Below, one piece after another: positions 34,526 to 43,361 of a stretch of DNA of 64,000 nucleotides (position 1 is its first letter; each line of letters starts with the position of its first letter). Source of the DNA: Novosphingobium panipatense (GTDB lineage Bacteria; Pseudomonadota; Alphaproteobacteria; Sphingomonadales; Sphingomonadaceae); the NCBI RefSeq assembly GCF_002149965.1, contig NZ_MSQB01000003.1, positions 1-64,000 on the forward strand, in the 5' to 3' direction. Made by a program: the position numbers and the translations under genes. The notes under the pieces were generated by a model that saw nothing but the letters and a program-made list of their open reading frames with translations, had not been told where the DNA came from and searched no databases.

Positions 34526-36268
34526 GTGACTGAAGAGCGCAGCGGCGCGAACATCCTGGTCGAAAGCCTGGTCAAGCAGGGGGTCGAAGTCGTATTCGGC
34601 TACCCCGGCGGTGCCGTGCTACCGATCTACGATGCTCTATTCGGCGACGAGCGACTTCGGCACATCCTGGTCCGCCACGAAGCCGGTGCGGCCCACGCCG
34701 CCGAAGGTTATGCGCGCTCGACCGGCAAGCCCGGTGTCGTCCTGGTCACCTCCGGCCCCGGCGCCACCAATGCCATTACCGGCATTGCCGATGCCTTCAT
34801 GGATTCGATCCCGCTGGTCATCATCACCGGGCAGGTTCCCACCGGCCTGATCGGATCGGACGCTTTCCAGGAAGCGGACACGGTCGGCATCTCGCGCCAT
34901 TGCACCAAGCATAACTACCTGGTGAAGGACCCGTCCGAACTGGCCGCGATCATCGACGAGGCGTTCCAGATCGCCACCTCGGGACGCCCCGGCCCCGTGC
35001 TGATCGACATCCCGAAGGACGTGCAGATCGCCTCCGCGCCGTGGAACGACGCGCCTGCCCAGCGTCGCCAGCGCTATGCGCCGCGTACCGAAGGCAGCGC
35101 CGAGGAAATCGCCCAGGCCGTGGAGATGATCGCGCAGGCCAAGGCGCCCGTGCTCTATACCGGCGGCGGCGTCATCAATTCCGGCCCGCGCGCCACGGCC
35201 CTGTTGCGCGAGCTTCAGGAAAAGACCGGTGCGCCCGTCACCTCCACCCTGATGGGGCTCGGCGCTTTCCCGGCGGATCACCCGGACTGGCTCGGCATGC
35301 TCGGCATGCACGGCACGTACGAGGCCAACCTGGCGATGAACCAGGCCGACCTGATCGTGTGCATCGGCGCCCGCTTCGACGACCGCGTGACCGGCCGCCT
35401 CGACGCTTTCGCGCCGAACTCCGAGAAGATCCATATCGACATCGACCGCGCTTCCATCAACAAGACGGTGCCGGTCGACCTGCCGATCATCGGTGACTGC
35501 GCCAAGGTGCTCGACCAGATCCTGACGCTCTGGGGCGACCGCAAGGGGCAGGACCTGACCGCGTGGAAGGCCCGCGTCCAGGAATGGCGCGGCAAGGACA
35601 GCCTCTACTTCCCGCTGTCTGACAAGGCGATCATGCCGCAGCTCGCGGTCCAGCGCCTGTTCGAACTGACCAAGGACAAGAACCCGGTCATCTCGACCGA
35701 AGTGGGCCAGCACCAGATGTGGGCGGCGCAGTACTTCCACTTCTTCGGCCCGAACAAGTGGCTGACCTCGGGCGGTCTCGGCACGATGGGCTACGGCCTG
35801 CCCGCCGCGATCGGCGCACAGCTCGGCAACCCGGACAGCCTCGTCATCGACATCGCGGGCGACGCCTCGATCCAGATGAACATCCAGGAACTGGGCACCG
35901 CCACCCAATACCGCCTGCCGGTGAAGGTCTTCATCCTCAACAACGAGTGGATGGGCATGGTCCGCCAGTGGCAGGAACTCACTTACGAGAGCCGCTACTC
36001 GCAGTCCTATTCGGACAGCCTGCCGGACTTCGTGAAGCTGGCCGAGGCCTATGGCTGGAAGGGCATCCGTATCGAGAACGAAAGCCAGCTCGATGCCGGC
36101 ATCCAGGAAATGATCGACTACGACGGCCCCGTCATCGTCGATTGCCTGGTCGCCAAGGAATCGAACTGCTTCCCGATGATCCCCTCGGGCGCGGCGCATA
36201 CCGAAATGATCCTCTATGGCGATACCGTCGCCGGCACGATGGACGACGAAGCCAAGGCTTTGGTCTGA
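34526..36268 (+). CDS. ilvB: acetolactate synthase large subunit
   Basis: A TPP-dependent enzyme condensing pyruvate (with pyruvate or 2-oxobutyrate) in valine, leucine and isoleucine synthesis. 580 aa from a GTG start preceded by AAAAGGA. The TPP-activating glutamate E52 is in VRHEAGAAHAAEGYARSTG. The TPP motif starts with GDASIQMN near residue 445 and ends VKVFILNNEWMG. The central FAD-binding domain (~200-345) contains GLGAFPADHPDWLGMLGMHG. The in-frame ATG at 34457 lies in the leader and is rejected. First gene of ilvB-ilvN-ilvC. Confidence 0.97.
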   Translation: MTEERSGANILVESLVKQGVEVVFGYPGGAVLPIYDALFGDERLRHILVRHEAGAAHAAEGYARSTGKPGVVLVTSGPGATNAITGIADAFMDSIPLVIITGQVPTGLIGSDAFQEADTVGISRHCTKHNYLVKDPSELAAIIDEAFQIATSGRPGPVLIDIPKDVQIASAPWNDAPAQRRQRYAPRTEGSAEEIAQAVEMIAQAKAPVLYTGGGVINSGPRATALLRELQEKTGAPVTSTLMGLGAFPADHPDWLGMLGMHGTYEANLAMNQADLIVCIGARFDDRVTGRLDAFAPNSEKIHIDIDRASINKTVPVDLPIIGDCAKVLDQILTLWGDRKGQDLTAWKARVQEWRGKDSLYFPLSDKAIMPQLAVQRLFELTKDKNPVISTEVGQHQMWAAQYFHFFGPNKWLTSGGLGTMGYGLPAAIGAQLGNPDSLVIDIAGDASIQMNIQELGTATQYRLPVKVFILNNEWMGMVRQWQELTYESRYSQSYSDSLPDFVKLAEAYGWKGIRIENESQLDAGIQEMIDYDGPVIVDCLVAKESNCFPMIPSGAAHTEMILYGDTVAGTMDDEAKALV

Positions 36269-36299
36269 TAACGCGCGCACAGGATCCGAAAGACATATC

Positions 36300-36818
36300 A
36301 TGATGCACATCAAGCAAGAGGCCGAGGAACGCCACGTCCTCACCATCACCGTCGACAACGAGGCGGGCATTCTCGCCAAGATCGCCGGTCTGTTCACCGC
36401 GCGCGGCTACAATATCGACAGCCTGACCGTGGCCGACATCACCGAGAACCATGCGGTGAGCCGGATCACGATCGTCACCCACGGCCCGCCCAGCCAGATC
36501 GACCAGATCCATGCCCAGCTCGAACGGCTGGTGCCGGTCCACAAGGTCGTCGATCTCACCGAAGTGGGGCCTTACGTCCAGCGGGAGCTGGCGCTCATCA
36601 AGGTGACGGGCGTGGGCGAGAAGCGGGTCGAGGCGCTGCGCATCGCAGGCGTCTTCCGTGCCCGTCCGGTGGACACCACCACCGGCAGCTTCATCTTCGA
36701 ACTGACCGGCGCGCCGGACAAGATCGACAGCTTCGTGGCGCTGATGCGCGATCTCGGCCTTGTCGAGGTCGGCCGCACCGGCATCGTCGCGATGATCCGC
36801 GGCCAGCACGAAGCCTGA
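36300..36818 (+). CDS. ilvN: acetolactate synthase regulatory subunit
   Basis: The small subunit that confers valine feedback control on IlvB. 172 aa. The N-terminal ACT domain (~12-88; HVLTITVDNEAGILAKIAGLFTARGYNIDSLTVA in segments) is diagnostic, with the C-terminal ALS_ss_C domain (FRARPVDTTTGSFIFELTG). It starts 31 bases after the ilvB stop with two successive ATG codons; either may be used. The 108 bases to ilvC contain three small hairpins (36826-36848, 36860-36873, 36886-36909), possibly RNA-processing signals. Confidence 0.97.
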   Translation: MMHIKQEAEERHVLTITVDNEAGILAKIAGLFTARGYNIDSLTVADITENHAVSRITIVTHGPPSQIDQIHAQLERLVPVHKVVDLTEVGPYVQRELALIKVTGVGEKRVEALRIAGVFRARPVDTTTGSFIFELTGAPDKIDSFVALMRDLGLVEVGRTGIVAMIRGQHEA

Positions 36819-36914
36819 AACACCTGTTCCGACGCACTGCATCGGAACCGACGAACCGCGCGCCGCACGGCGCATATCAATATCAGGTCCCGCCCCGAGG
36901 GAACGGACCGCTGA

Positions 36915-37946
<1,032 letters not shown>

Positions 37947-38004
37947 GTTCTCTGCGGATCGAATTTTAATCCGATCCTCCAAATACCCGTTTGACGGGAA
38001 AACG

Positions 38005-38032
38005 AAGGCGGCGCAGAAATGCGCCGCCTTTT
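38005..38032 (+). terminator. GAAA-tetraloop intrinsic terminator of ilvC
   Basis: AAGGCGGCGCA (38005-38015), GAAA, TGCGCCGCCTT (38020-38030), then TT. Confidence 0.93.
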
Positions 38033-38055
38033 CCTTGTGCCGTCAGGAGTAGATC

Positions 38056-38703
38056 ATGCGCCCTTCCTGCATTTCTCTTGCCCTTGCAACCGCAGCCGCA
38101 CTCACCGCACCGGTCATCGCCCAGCCGAGTGCCGGCGGCCCCGGCGGGCGCATGGAAATGCTCCACGGATCGGGCACGCCCGCCGACGTCAAGGCCGGGA
38201 CTTACGCGGTCGAGCCCGCCCATACCCAAGTCACCTTCAGCGTCTCGCACATGGGCATCTCGCCCTTTGCGGGTACGTTCGCCGGGGGTAGCGGCACGAT
38301 GACGCTGGACCCGAAGAATCTCGCAGCCACCAAGCTCAGCGTCACCATCCCGGTCACTTCGATACAGACCACCAGCGACAAGCTGACCGAGGAACTGCGC
38401 AGCGCCGACTGGCTGGACGCGGCGAAGTTCCCGACCGCCACTTTCGTCGCCTCCTCGGTAACGCCGCGCGGCCCCGATGCCGCCACGATCGAAGGCACGC
38501 TCACGCTGCACGGCGTGAGCAAGCCGGTGACGATCATGGCTCGCCTCTTCGGTGCGGCGCAAAATCCGATGAGCAAAAAGGATTCGATCGGATTCCTCGG
38601 CCGCGCACTGATCAAGCGTTCGGATTTCGGTGTCGCCAAGTATGTACCGATGGTGTCGGACGAAACGGTCCTGGTGATCAACGCCGCTTTCGAGAAGCAG
38701 TGA
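38056..38703 (+). CDS. YceI family periplasmic protein
   Basis: A 215-aa exported protein. The signal peptide (~1-22) ends APVIA. The YceI lipocalin-like domain begins AGTYAVEPAHTQVTFSVSHMG (~47) and includes SAKF-type LDAAKFPTATFVASSV, ATIEGTLTLHGVSKPVTI, and ends SDETVLVINAAFEK. Family members bind isoprenoid-type lipids such as polyprenyl chains in the periplasm. Its own ligand is unknown. AGGAGT precedes the ATG. A free-standing gene followed by the inhibitor pair. Confidence 0.93.
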   Translation: MRPSCISLALATAAALTAPVIAQPSAGGPGGRMEMLHGSGTPADVKAGTYAVEPAHTQVTFSVSHMGISPFAGTFAGGSGTMTLDPKNLAATKLSVTIPVTSIQTTSDKLTEELRSADWLDAAKFPTATFVASSVTPRGPDAATIEGTLTLHGVSKPVTIMARLFGAAQNPMSKKDSIGFLGRALIKRSDFGVAKYVPMVSDETVLVINAAFEKQ

Positions 38704-38779
38704 TCCCGACTTTTGCATTACGGCGCCTGAATGCATGTACCGCAATGTAGACGTCTCATTTCACGATGATAGATTGCCT

Positions 38780-38803
38780 CCATGCTCGTCATGAGCATGG
38801 AGG
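38780..38803 (+). promoter_or_regulatory. hairpin abutting the ribosome site of the PliG-like gene
   Basis: CCATGCTC (38780-38787) and GAGCATGG (38793-38800) form a perfect 8-bp stem with a GTCAT loop. The last two Gs belong to the Shine-Dalgarno GGAGG (38799-38803), so folding would partly hide it. Confidence 0.4.
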
Positions 38804-38810
38804 TTTTCTT

Positions 38811-39215
38811 ATGCGAAACTTCATCAGGGCTCTTGGACTGGTTGGCTCTCTGGCCGCAATCGTCACCGCACCGCCGCTGGCCGCGCAGGCAAGCGAGCGC
38901 GTGGCCTTCGCGCGCGGCAACGACAACGCTTCGGTCAAGGGCACGGTAACCGGCAACCAATACCGCGACTATGTTCTCGGTGCGAAGACCGGGCAGACCA
39001 TGGCCGTCTCGATCGTTTCGAAAGGCGCGATGTTCAACATCCTGCTGCCGGACAGCACCGGAGAGGCGATCTACAATGGATCGATGGATGGACCCGATGC
39101 CACGAACATCAAGCTTCCCAAAACAGGGGATTATCGTATCCGTGTCTATCTGATGGGCAATGCGAAGGACGCCAAGCGAACCGTCGCCTATCAGCTCTCG
39201 ATGACCGTGATGTAA
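38811..39215 (+). CDS. PliG-like (g-type lysozyme inhibitor) exported protein
   Basis: A 134-aa exported protein. Signal peptide ~1-27 (PPLAAQA). The mature part is a beta-rich domain: VAFARGNDNASVKGTVTGNQYRDYVLGAKTGQTMAVSI (in segments) and NIKLPKTGDYRIRVYLMGNAKD. This resembles the fold and spacing of inhibitors of g-type lysozyme (YcgK/PliG family) and related periplasmic proteins. The assignment is by pattern and is moderate. The start follows GGAGG. The I78-like lipoprotein begins 11 bases downstream, so they form a two-gene unit of envelope inhibitors. Confidence 0.75.
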   Translation: MRNFIRALGLVGSLAAIVTAPPLAAQASERVAFARGNDNASVKGTVTGNQYRDYVLGAKTGQTMAVSIVSKGAMFNILLPDSTGEAIYNGSMDGPDATNIKLPKTGDYRIRVYLMGNAKDAKRTVAYQLSMTVM

Positions 39216-39226
39216 TGGAGAACGGC

Positions 39227-39565
39227 ATGAAGCGCGCATTCCCCCCGATCCTGACCAGTAGCCTGACCGCCAGCCTGGCTGCCTTGGCCCTCACCGCCTG
39301 CAGCAGCACCGGAGCCGACAAGATGGCTGAAAGCACGCCGCCGCCCCCGCCCGCCATGGAGCCAAGTTGCGGTGCCGATCAACTCGGTTCCTATGTCGGC
39401 CAGCCCGCCAGCGACGAGGTCATCGCGGCGATCACCGCGTGGCGCGGCGACAAGCCGATGCGCGTGATCAAGCCCGGCATGGCCGTGACCATGGACTACC
39501 GGCCCGATCGCCTCAACGTGCAGGTGGACGAAAACGGCAAGATCAAGGGCTTCACCTGCACCTGA
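39227..39565 (+). CDS. I78 family peptidase inhibitor lipoprotein
   Basis: 112 aa. The signal peptide ends in the lipobox LALTAC (lipidated C25), followed by a Pro-rich linker (TPPPPPAME). The inhibitor I78 domain (~52-112) is CGADQLGSYVGQPASDEVIA then PMRVIKPGMAVTMDYRPDRLNV, ending GKIKGFTC. The I78 family includes serine peptidase inhibitors related to potato inhibitor I. The start at MKRAF is chosen because GGAG sits six bases upstream; an ATG overlapping the previous stop is too close. Probably co-expressed with the PliG-like gene. Confidence 0.88.
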   Translation: MKRAFPPILTSSLTASLAALALTACSSTGADKMAESTPPPPPAMEPSCGADQLGSYVGQPASDEVIAAITAWRGDKPMRVIKPGMAVTMDYRPDRLNVQVDENGKIKGFTCT

Positions 39566-39642
39566 TCCCGCCGATCTGACCGCTTGATCCGGGCGCCCCG
39601 CTGGGCCAAGCATCCCCGCCTGATCACAGCAGGGGCTCCCGG

Positions 39643-40272
39643 ATGAACGAAGCAGGCGATATCGAGCGCGAAGACAGCCTCACACGGGTCGAGGCGTTCT
39701 CGGACGGCGTGCTCGCGATCATCATCACCATCATGGTGCTGGAACTGAAGACGCCGATCCAGGAAAGCCTGTCCGCGCTCTGGGCGCTCTGGCCCATCTT
39801 CATCGCCTATGTCCTTAGCTATGCCTATGTGGCAATCTACTGGGTCAACCACCACCGCCTGCTCGGCCATGCCAGGGTGGTGACGAGCGGGCTGCTCTGG
39901 TCGAACATGCTTCTGCTCTTCACTCTCTCGCTGATCCCGTTTTCCACGGCCTACCTTGGCGAGCACCATTTCGGCCGCGAGGCAACGCTACTCTATCTCG
40001 TCACGATGATCGCCCCCGCGCTCGCCTATATCCTGCTTCAGAGCCGGGTCGCGGCGACCGGCGCGAAGACCGTGGCCAGCCGCCGCTATCACAAGGCCTC
40101 GCACCGCAAGGGCCTCGCCGCGGCCGCGATCTATGCCCTCGGCATTCCCCTCACCTTGCTTTCCCCCTGGCTGGGCGTGGCCTGCGCGGCGCTGGTGGCC
40201 GGGTTCTGGATGCTGCCCTGGAGCGCGATGGACCGCCTGTTCCTGGACCGCATTCCTCCTGCCGGAAGCTGA
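39643..40272 (+). CDS. TMEM175-like potassium channel (DUF1211)
   Basis: A 209-aa integral membrane protein with about six hydrophobic segments. The family signature is RVEAFSDGVLAIIITIMVLEL (starting at R15), where the FSD motif and following pore helix line a potassium-selective pathway in characterised TMEM175 proteins. WVNHHRLLGHAR and the later LFTLSLIPFSTAYLGEH also fit. The role in this organism is unknown. A single gene; the leuA leader follows. Confidence 0.9.
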   Translation: MNEAGDIEREDSLTRVEAFSDGVLAIIITIMVLELKTPIQESLSALWALWPIFIAYVLSYAYVAIYWVNHHRLLGHARVVTSGLLWSNMLLLFTLSLIPFSTAYLGEHHFGREATLLYLVTMIAPALAYILLQSRVAATGAKTVASRRYHKASHRKGLAAAAIYALGIPLTLLSPWLGVACAALVAGFWMLPWSAMDRLFLDRIPPAGS

Positions 40273-40366
40273 TCGGGCAAGTTTGTTGCGCGCTGCACTA
40301 CGGATCCCGCAAGAAGCCGCGCCTTTTCGCTTTACATCGGCGGCCCGAATGCCCATAGGCTCCGGC

Positions 40367-40417
40367 ATGACCCTTCGTCTCGGCCTAACCCTGCGACTTA
40401 TCCGCCCTTGGGCGTGA
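40367..40417 (+). CDS. leuA leader peptide (candidate attenuation peptide)
   Basis: A 16-codon ORF, MTLRLGLTLRLIRPWA, ending in TGA 113 bases before leuA. Five of 16 residues are Leu and one is Ile, encoded by CTT, CTC, CTA, CTG and CTT. It lies between the TMEM175-like gene and leuA in an otherwise non-coding stretch. Leu-rich leader peptides that stall ribosomes on leucine shortage are established for leuA in other proteobacteria, so this is very likely a regulatory peptide. Ribosome-site quality is weak (no clear AGGAG), and no U-rich terminator is seen downstream, so the control step is uncertain. Confidence 0.65.
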   Translation: MTLRLGLTLRLIRPWA

Positions 40418-40428
40418 GGTGACGCGTC

Positions 40429-40488
40429 GGTCCTGCGGCGCGCTCGGCGCTCAAGGGGACCCGCAAAGACCGGCCGAACGCAGGCCGG
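40429..40488 (+). promoter_or_regulatory. leuA leader hairpins
   Basis: GGTCC (40429-40433) can pair with GGACC (40457-40461). CCGGCC (40470-40475) pairs with GGCCGG (40483-40488) across 7 bases. They lie between the Leu-rich leader peptide and leuA. No T-run follows, so Rho-dependent or translational control is as likely as intrinsic termination. Confidence 0.4.
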
Positions 40489-40530
40489 CAAAGCCACTGA
40501 TACGAAGATCATTTCCGAGCGAGAATACCC

Positions 40531-42204
40531 ATGACCATGCTGCAAGACCCCTCGGTCAAGTACCGCCCCTTCCCGCAGATCGACCTGCCGAACCGCCAGT
40601 GGCCCTCGCAGGTCATCACCAAGGCGCCGCGCTGGCTCTCCACTGACCTGCGCGACGGCAACCAGGCGCTGATCGACCCGATGGGCGCGGAAAAGAAGAA
40701 CCGCTTCTTCGACCTGCTGGTCAAGGTCGGCCTCAAGGAAATCGAAGTCGGCTTCCCCAGCGCGGGCGCGACCGAGTTCGACTTCATCAACGGTCTGGTC
40801 AGGAACGACCGCATCCCCGAAGACGTGCTGGTCCAGGTGCTGACCCAGTCGCGCGAAGACCTGATCACCCGCTCTTTCGAGAGCCTGGAAGGCGTCCACG
40901 CCGCAATCGTCCACCTCTACAACGCGGTTTCGCCGCTGTGGCGCAATGTCGTGTTCGGGATGGAACGGCACGAGATCAAGGCCATCGCCACGAGCGGCGT
41001 CAAGGTCATGCGCGATCAGGCTGCAAAGTATCCGGGCACCAAGTGGCAGTTCGAATATTCGCCCGAGACCTTCTCGACCGCCGAACTCGATTTCTCGATC
41101 GAAGTCTGCGAGGCGGTGATGGAAATTCTCCAGCCGACGCCCGAAAATCCGATCATTCTCAACCTGCCGGCCACGGTCGAGGCGGCGACGCCCAACGTCT
41201 ATGCCGACCAGATCGAGTACTTCTGCCGCAACCTGCCGAACCGCGAATCGGGGGTGATCTCGCTGCACACCCATAACGATCGCGGCACCGGCGTCGCCGC
41301 CGCCGAACTGGGCCTGATGGCCGGCGCCGACCGCGTCGAAGGCTGCCTGTTCGGCAATGGCGAGCGCACCGGCAACTGTTGCCTCGTGACCGTGGCGATG
41401 AACATGTACACGCAGGGCGTTTCGCCCGGCCTCGACTTCTCGGACATCGACGAGGTGATCCAGACCGTCGAGTACTGCAACCAGCTCAAGGTCGCCGAGC
41501 GTCACCCCTATGGCGGCGAACTGGTCTTCACCGCTTTCTCGGGCAGCCATCAGGACGCCATCAAGAAGGGCTTCGCCGCGCAGGAAAAGCGCAACGACGA
41601 GATCTGGGCCGTGCCTTACCTGCCGATCGACCCCGCCGATCTCGGCCGCGACTACGAGGCGGTGATCCGCGTCAACTCGCAGTCCGGCAAGGGCGGGTTC
41701 GCCTGGGTGATCGAACAGGACCAGGGCCTCAAGCTGCCCAAGCGCATGCAGGCCAATTTCTCGAAGCACGTCCAGGAACTGGCCGACGAACTGGGCCGCG
41801 AGCTTCAGGCCGCGGATATCTGGGACGTGTTCCGCAAGACCTACCGCATCGACGATCCGCAGCATTTCCAACTGATCGACTGGGAGGAAGCCAAGGCCGC
41901 CGACGGCACCCGCGTCTTCGCCGGCAAGATCGGCGTGGACGGCAAGGAGCAGTCGGTATCGGGACGCGGCAACGGCCTGATCTCCTCGGTCACCGCAACC
42001 CTGGCTGAAAGCTTCGGTGTTTCCCTCGACGTGCGCGATTATGCCGAGCATTCGATGGGCAAGAGCGCCGATGCCCGCGCGGCCGCCTATGTCGAATGCG
42101 TTACCCCCGAAGGTCAGGTGATCTGGGGCGTCGGCATCGACGAGGACGTGGCCACGGCCAGCGTGCGCGCGGTGCTCAGCGCGGCCAACGCCGTGAGGGC
42201 CTAA
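40531..42204 (+). CDS. leuA: 2-isopropylmalate synthase (LeuA type 2)
   Basis: The first committed step of leucine synthesis, from 2-oxoisovalerate and acetyl-CoA. 557 aa. It begins with the type 2 N-terminus (YRPFPQIDLPNRQWPS). The catalytic motif is DLRDGNQAL (39-47), with the metal site SLHTHNDRGTGVAAAE (~247). The C-terminal LeuA dimer/regulatory domain (~430-557) should bind leucine. GAGCGAGAA lies before the start. The Leu-rich leader peptide upstream points to control by leucine supply. Confidence 0.97.
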   Translation: MTMLQDPSVKYRPFPQIDLPNRQWPSQVITKAPRWLSTDLRDGNQALIDPMGAEKKNRFFDLLVKVGLKEIEVGFPSAGATEFDFINGLVRNDRIPEDVLVQVLTQSREDLITRSFESLEGVHAAIVHLYNAVSPLWRNVVFGMERHEIKAIATSGVKVMRDQAAKYPGTKWQFEYSPETFSTAELDFSIEVCEAVMEILQPTPENPIILNLPATVEAATPNVYADQIEYFCRNLPNRESGVISLHTHNDRGTGVAAAELGLMAGADRVEGCLFGNGERTGNCCLVTVAMNMYTQGVSPGLDFSDIDEVIQTVEYCNQLKVAERHPYGGELVFTAFSGSHQDAIKKGFAAQEKRNDEIWAVPYLPIDPADLGRDYEAVIRVNSQSGKGGFAWVIEQDQGLKLPKRMQANFSKHVQELADELGRELQAADIWDVFRKTYRIDDPQHFQLIDWEEAKAADGTRVFAGKIGVDGKEQSVSGRGNGLISSVTATLAESFGVSLDVRDYAEHSMGKSADARAAAYVECVTPEGQVIWGVGIDEDVATASVRAVLSAANAVRA

Positions 42205-42246
42205 TGAGAATCACTTGCACGCATTGGATGTAAGTTGAAATCGATT

Positions 42247-42277
42247 GAGGCGGGGGTTTTTCAACCTCCGCCTCTTT
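42247..42277 (+). terminator. intrinsic terminator of leuA
   Basis: GAGGCGG (42247-42253) pairs with CCGCCTC (42268-42274), followed by TTT. The loop is 14 bases and holds a further T-run. Confidence 0.75.
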
Positions 42278-42334
42278 CATATGTTCACCAGGAACAATGT
42301 GACACCACCGATCATGAGCGGCGCACGGCTCATC

Positions 42335-42346
42335 TTGCGTACGCAA
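42335..42346. promoter_or_regulatory. 12-bp perfect palindrome upstream of the GGDEF gene
   Basis: TTGCGTACGCAA lies 72 bases before the GGDEF start, next to an AT-rich stretch with GAAAAA/TTTTTC (42378-42394). It is a possible operator; the factor is unknown. Confidence 0.3.
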
Positions 42347-42417
42347 ATTAACGATGATTTTTCTGGAACCGATTAGAGAAAAAGCTAATTTTTCCCGGCA
42401 AACCAATAGCAACCGGG

Positions 42418-43284
42418 ATGCCTATGCAGTTCTACCTCGCGACCTCTTTCATCTTCCCGCGCTCGCTGCGTCTCAGGTTGTTCGCCCTCTGCTTCGTAGC
42501 CACGCACCTTCCACTGATCGGCTATTGCGCCTGGGGGCTTGCCACGGGGCGAATAGCCCTTTTCGAATTCATCCTGCTGACACTGGCGACCGTCATCGGC
42601 ACGACACTGGCGCTTTTCGGAATAGGCGCCCTGCTCAATCCGATCCACGCCCTGGCCGATGCCCTCAACCGCAACGAGGAAGACGGAGCGGCCCTCCCCG
42701 AGGTGGGAGATGTCATCCAGACACTCTACGCGGGCGTCCACCGCGCCGCCACCGCCACCCGTGCGCAGATGGAAGACCTCACCATCGCCGCCCTGGAAGA
42801 TCCGCTGACAGGGATTGCCAACCGCCGCGGGTTCCTGGAGCAGCTGGATGCCCTGCCCGCAGATCAGCGCCGTGGGTGCATCGCCATCGTCGACATCGAC
42901 TTCTTCAAGCAGGTCAACGACAAGCTGGGGCATGACGAAGGCGACCGCGTACTCTGCGCCTTCGCCGACCGGCTGTCCTCCCAGATCCGCCGCGCCGATA
43001 TGGTGGCCCGCTGGGGCGGTGAGGAATTCGCCATCCTCTTCCACGAATCCATCGAGGACGAGGCCGACTGGACGCTCGCCCGGATCGCTGCGCGCATGCG
43101 GGAGGAGCCAATCGGTATCGTCGATGGCCGGCCGGTCACTTTCTCTGCCGGCATCTGTTGCTGGAACGGCGAGGACATCGAAGGCACGCTGCATCTCGCC
43201 GACGAAGCGCTCTACGAAGCCAAGCGCTCGGGCCGCGACTGCATCTGCCGCGCGCTTCCGGCCGAGCAAAAGGTTGCCGATTGA
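42418..43284 (+). CDS. membrane-anchored diguanylate cyclase (GGDEF)
   Basis: Makes cyclic di-GMP. 288 aa. Two hydrophobic segments near the N-terminus (~18-40 and ~45-75) anchor it, and a HAMP-like helical linker (~76-120) leads to the GGDEF domain (~125-285). Active-site motif GGEEF (200-204) is intact, and RRAD five residues before it is the inhibitory I-site (RxxD), so product inhibition is expected. Metal residue D in IVDIDFFKQVND is present. No EAL domain. Two possible ATGs six bases apart. The sensory input is not obvious. Confidence 0.93.
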   Translation: MPMQFYLATSFIFPRSLRLRLFALCFVATHLPLIGYCAWGLATGRIALFEFILLTLATVIGTTLALFGIGALLNPIHALADALNRNEEDGAALPEVGDVIQTLYAGVHRAATATRAQMEDLTIAALEDPLTGIANRRGFLEQLDALPADQRRGCIAIVDIDFFKQVNDKLGHDEGDRVLCAFADRLSSQIRRADMVARWGGEEFAILFHESIEDEADWTLARIAARMREEPIGIVDGRPVTFSAGICCWNGEDIEGTLHLADEALYEAKRSGRDCICRALPAEQKVAD

Positions 43285-43312
43285 GGGCTACCCTCCAAGC
43301 GACTGGAACAAA

Positions 43313-43338
43313 AAAGGGCGGCCCGAGAGCCGCCCTTT
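43313..43338 (+). terminator. bidirectional intrinsic terminator (GGDEF / oxidoreductase)
   Basis: AAAGGGCGGC (43313-43322), loop CCGAGA, GCCGCCCTTT (43329-43338). It serves both converging genes. Confidence 0.9.
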
Positions 43339-43361
43339 CCATGTCTGCAAGGCAGAAAGGA

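Noticed and set aside
39988..42051. 687-aa open frame on the minus strand
   Set aside because: Antisense to leuA and its leader; no family signal.
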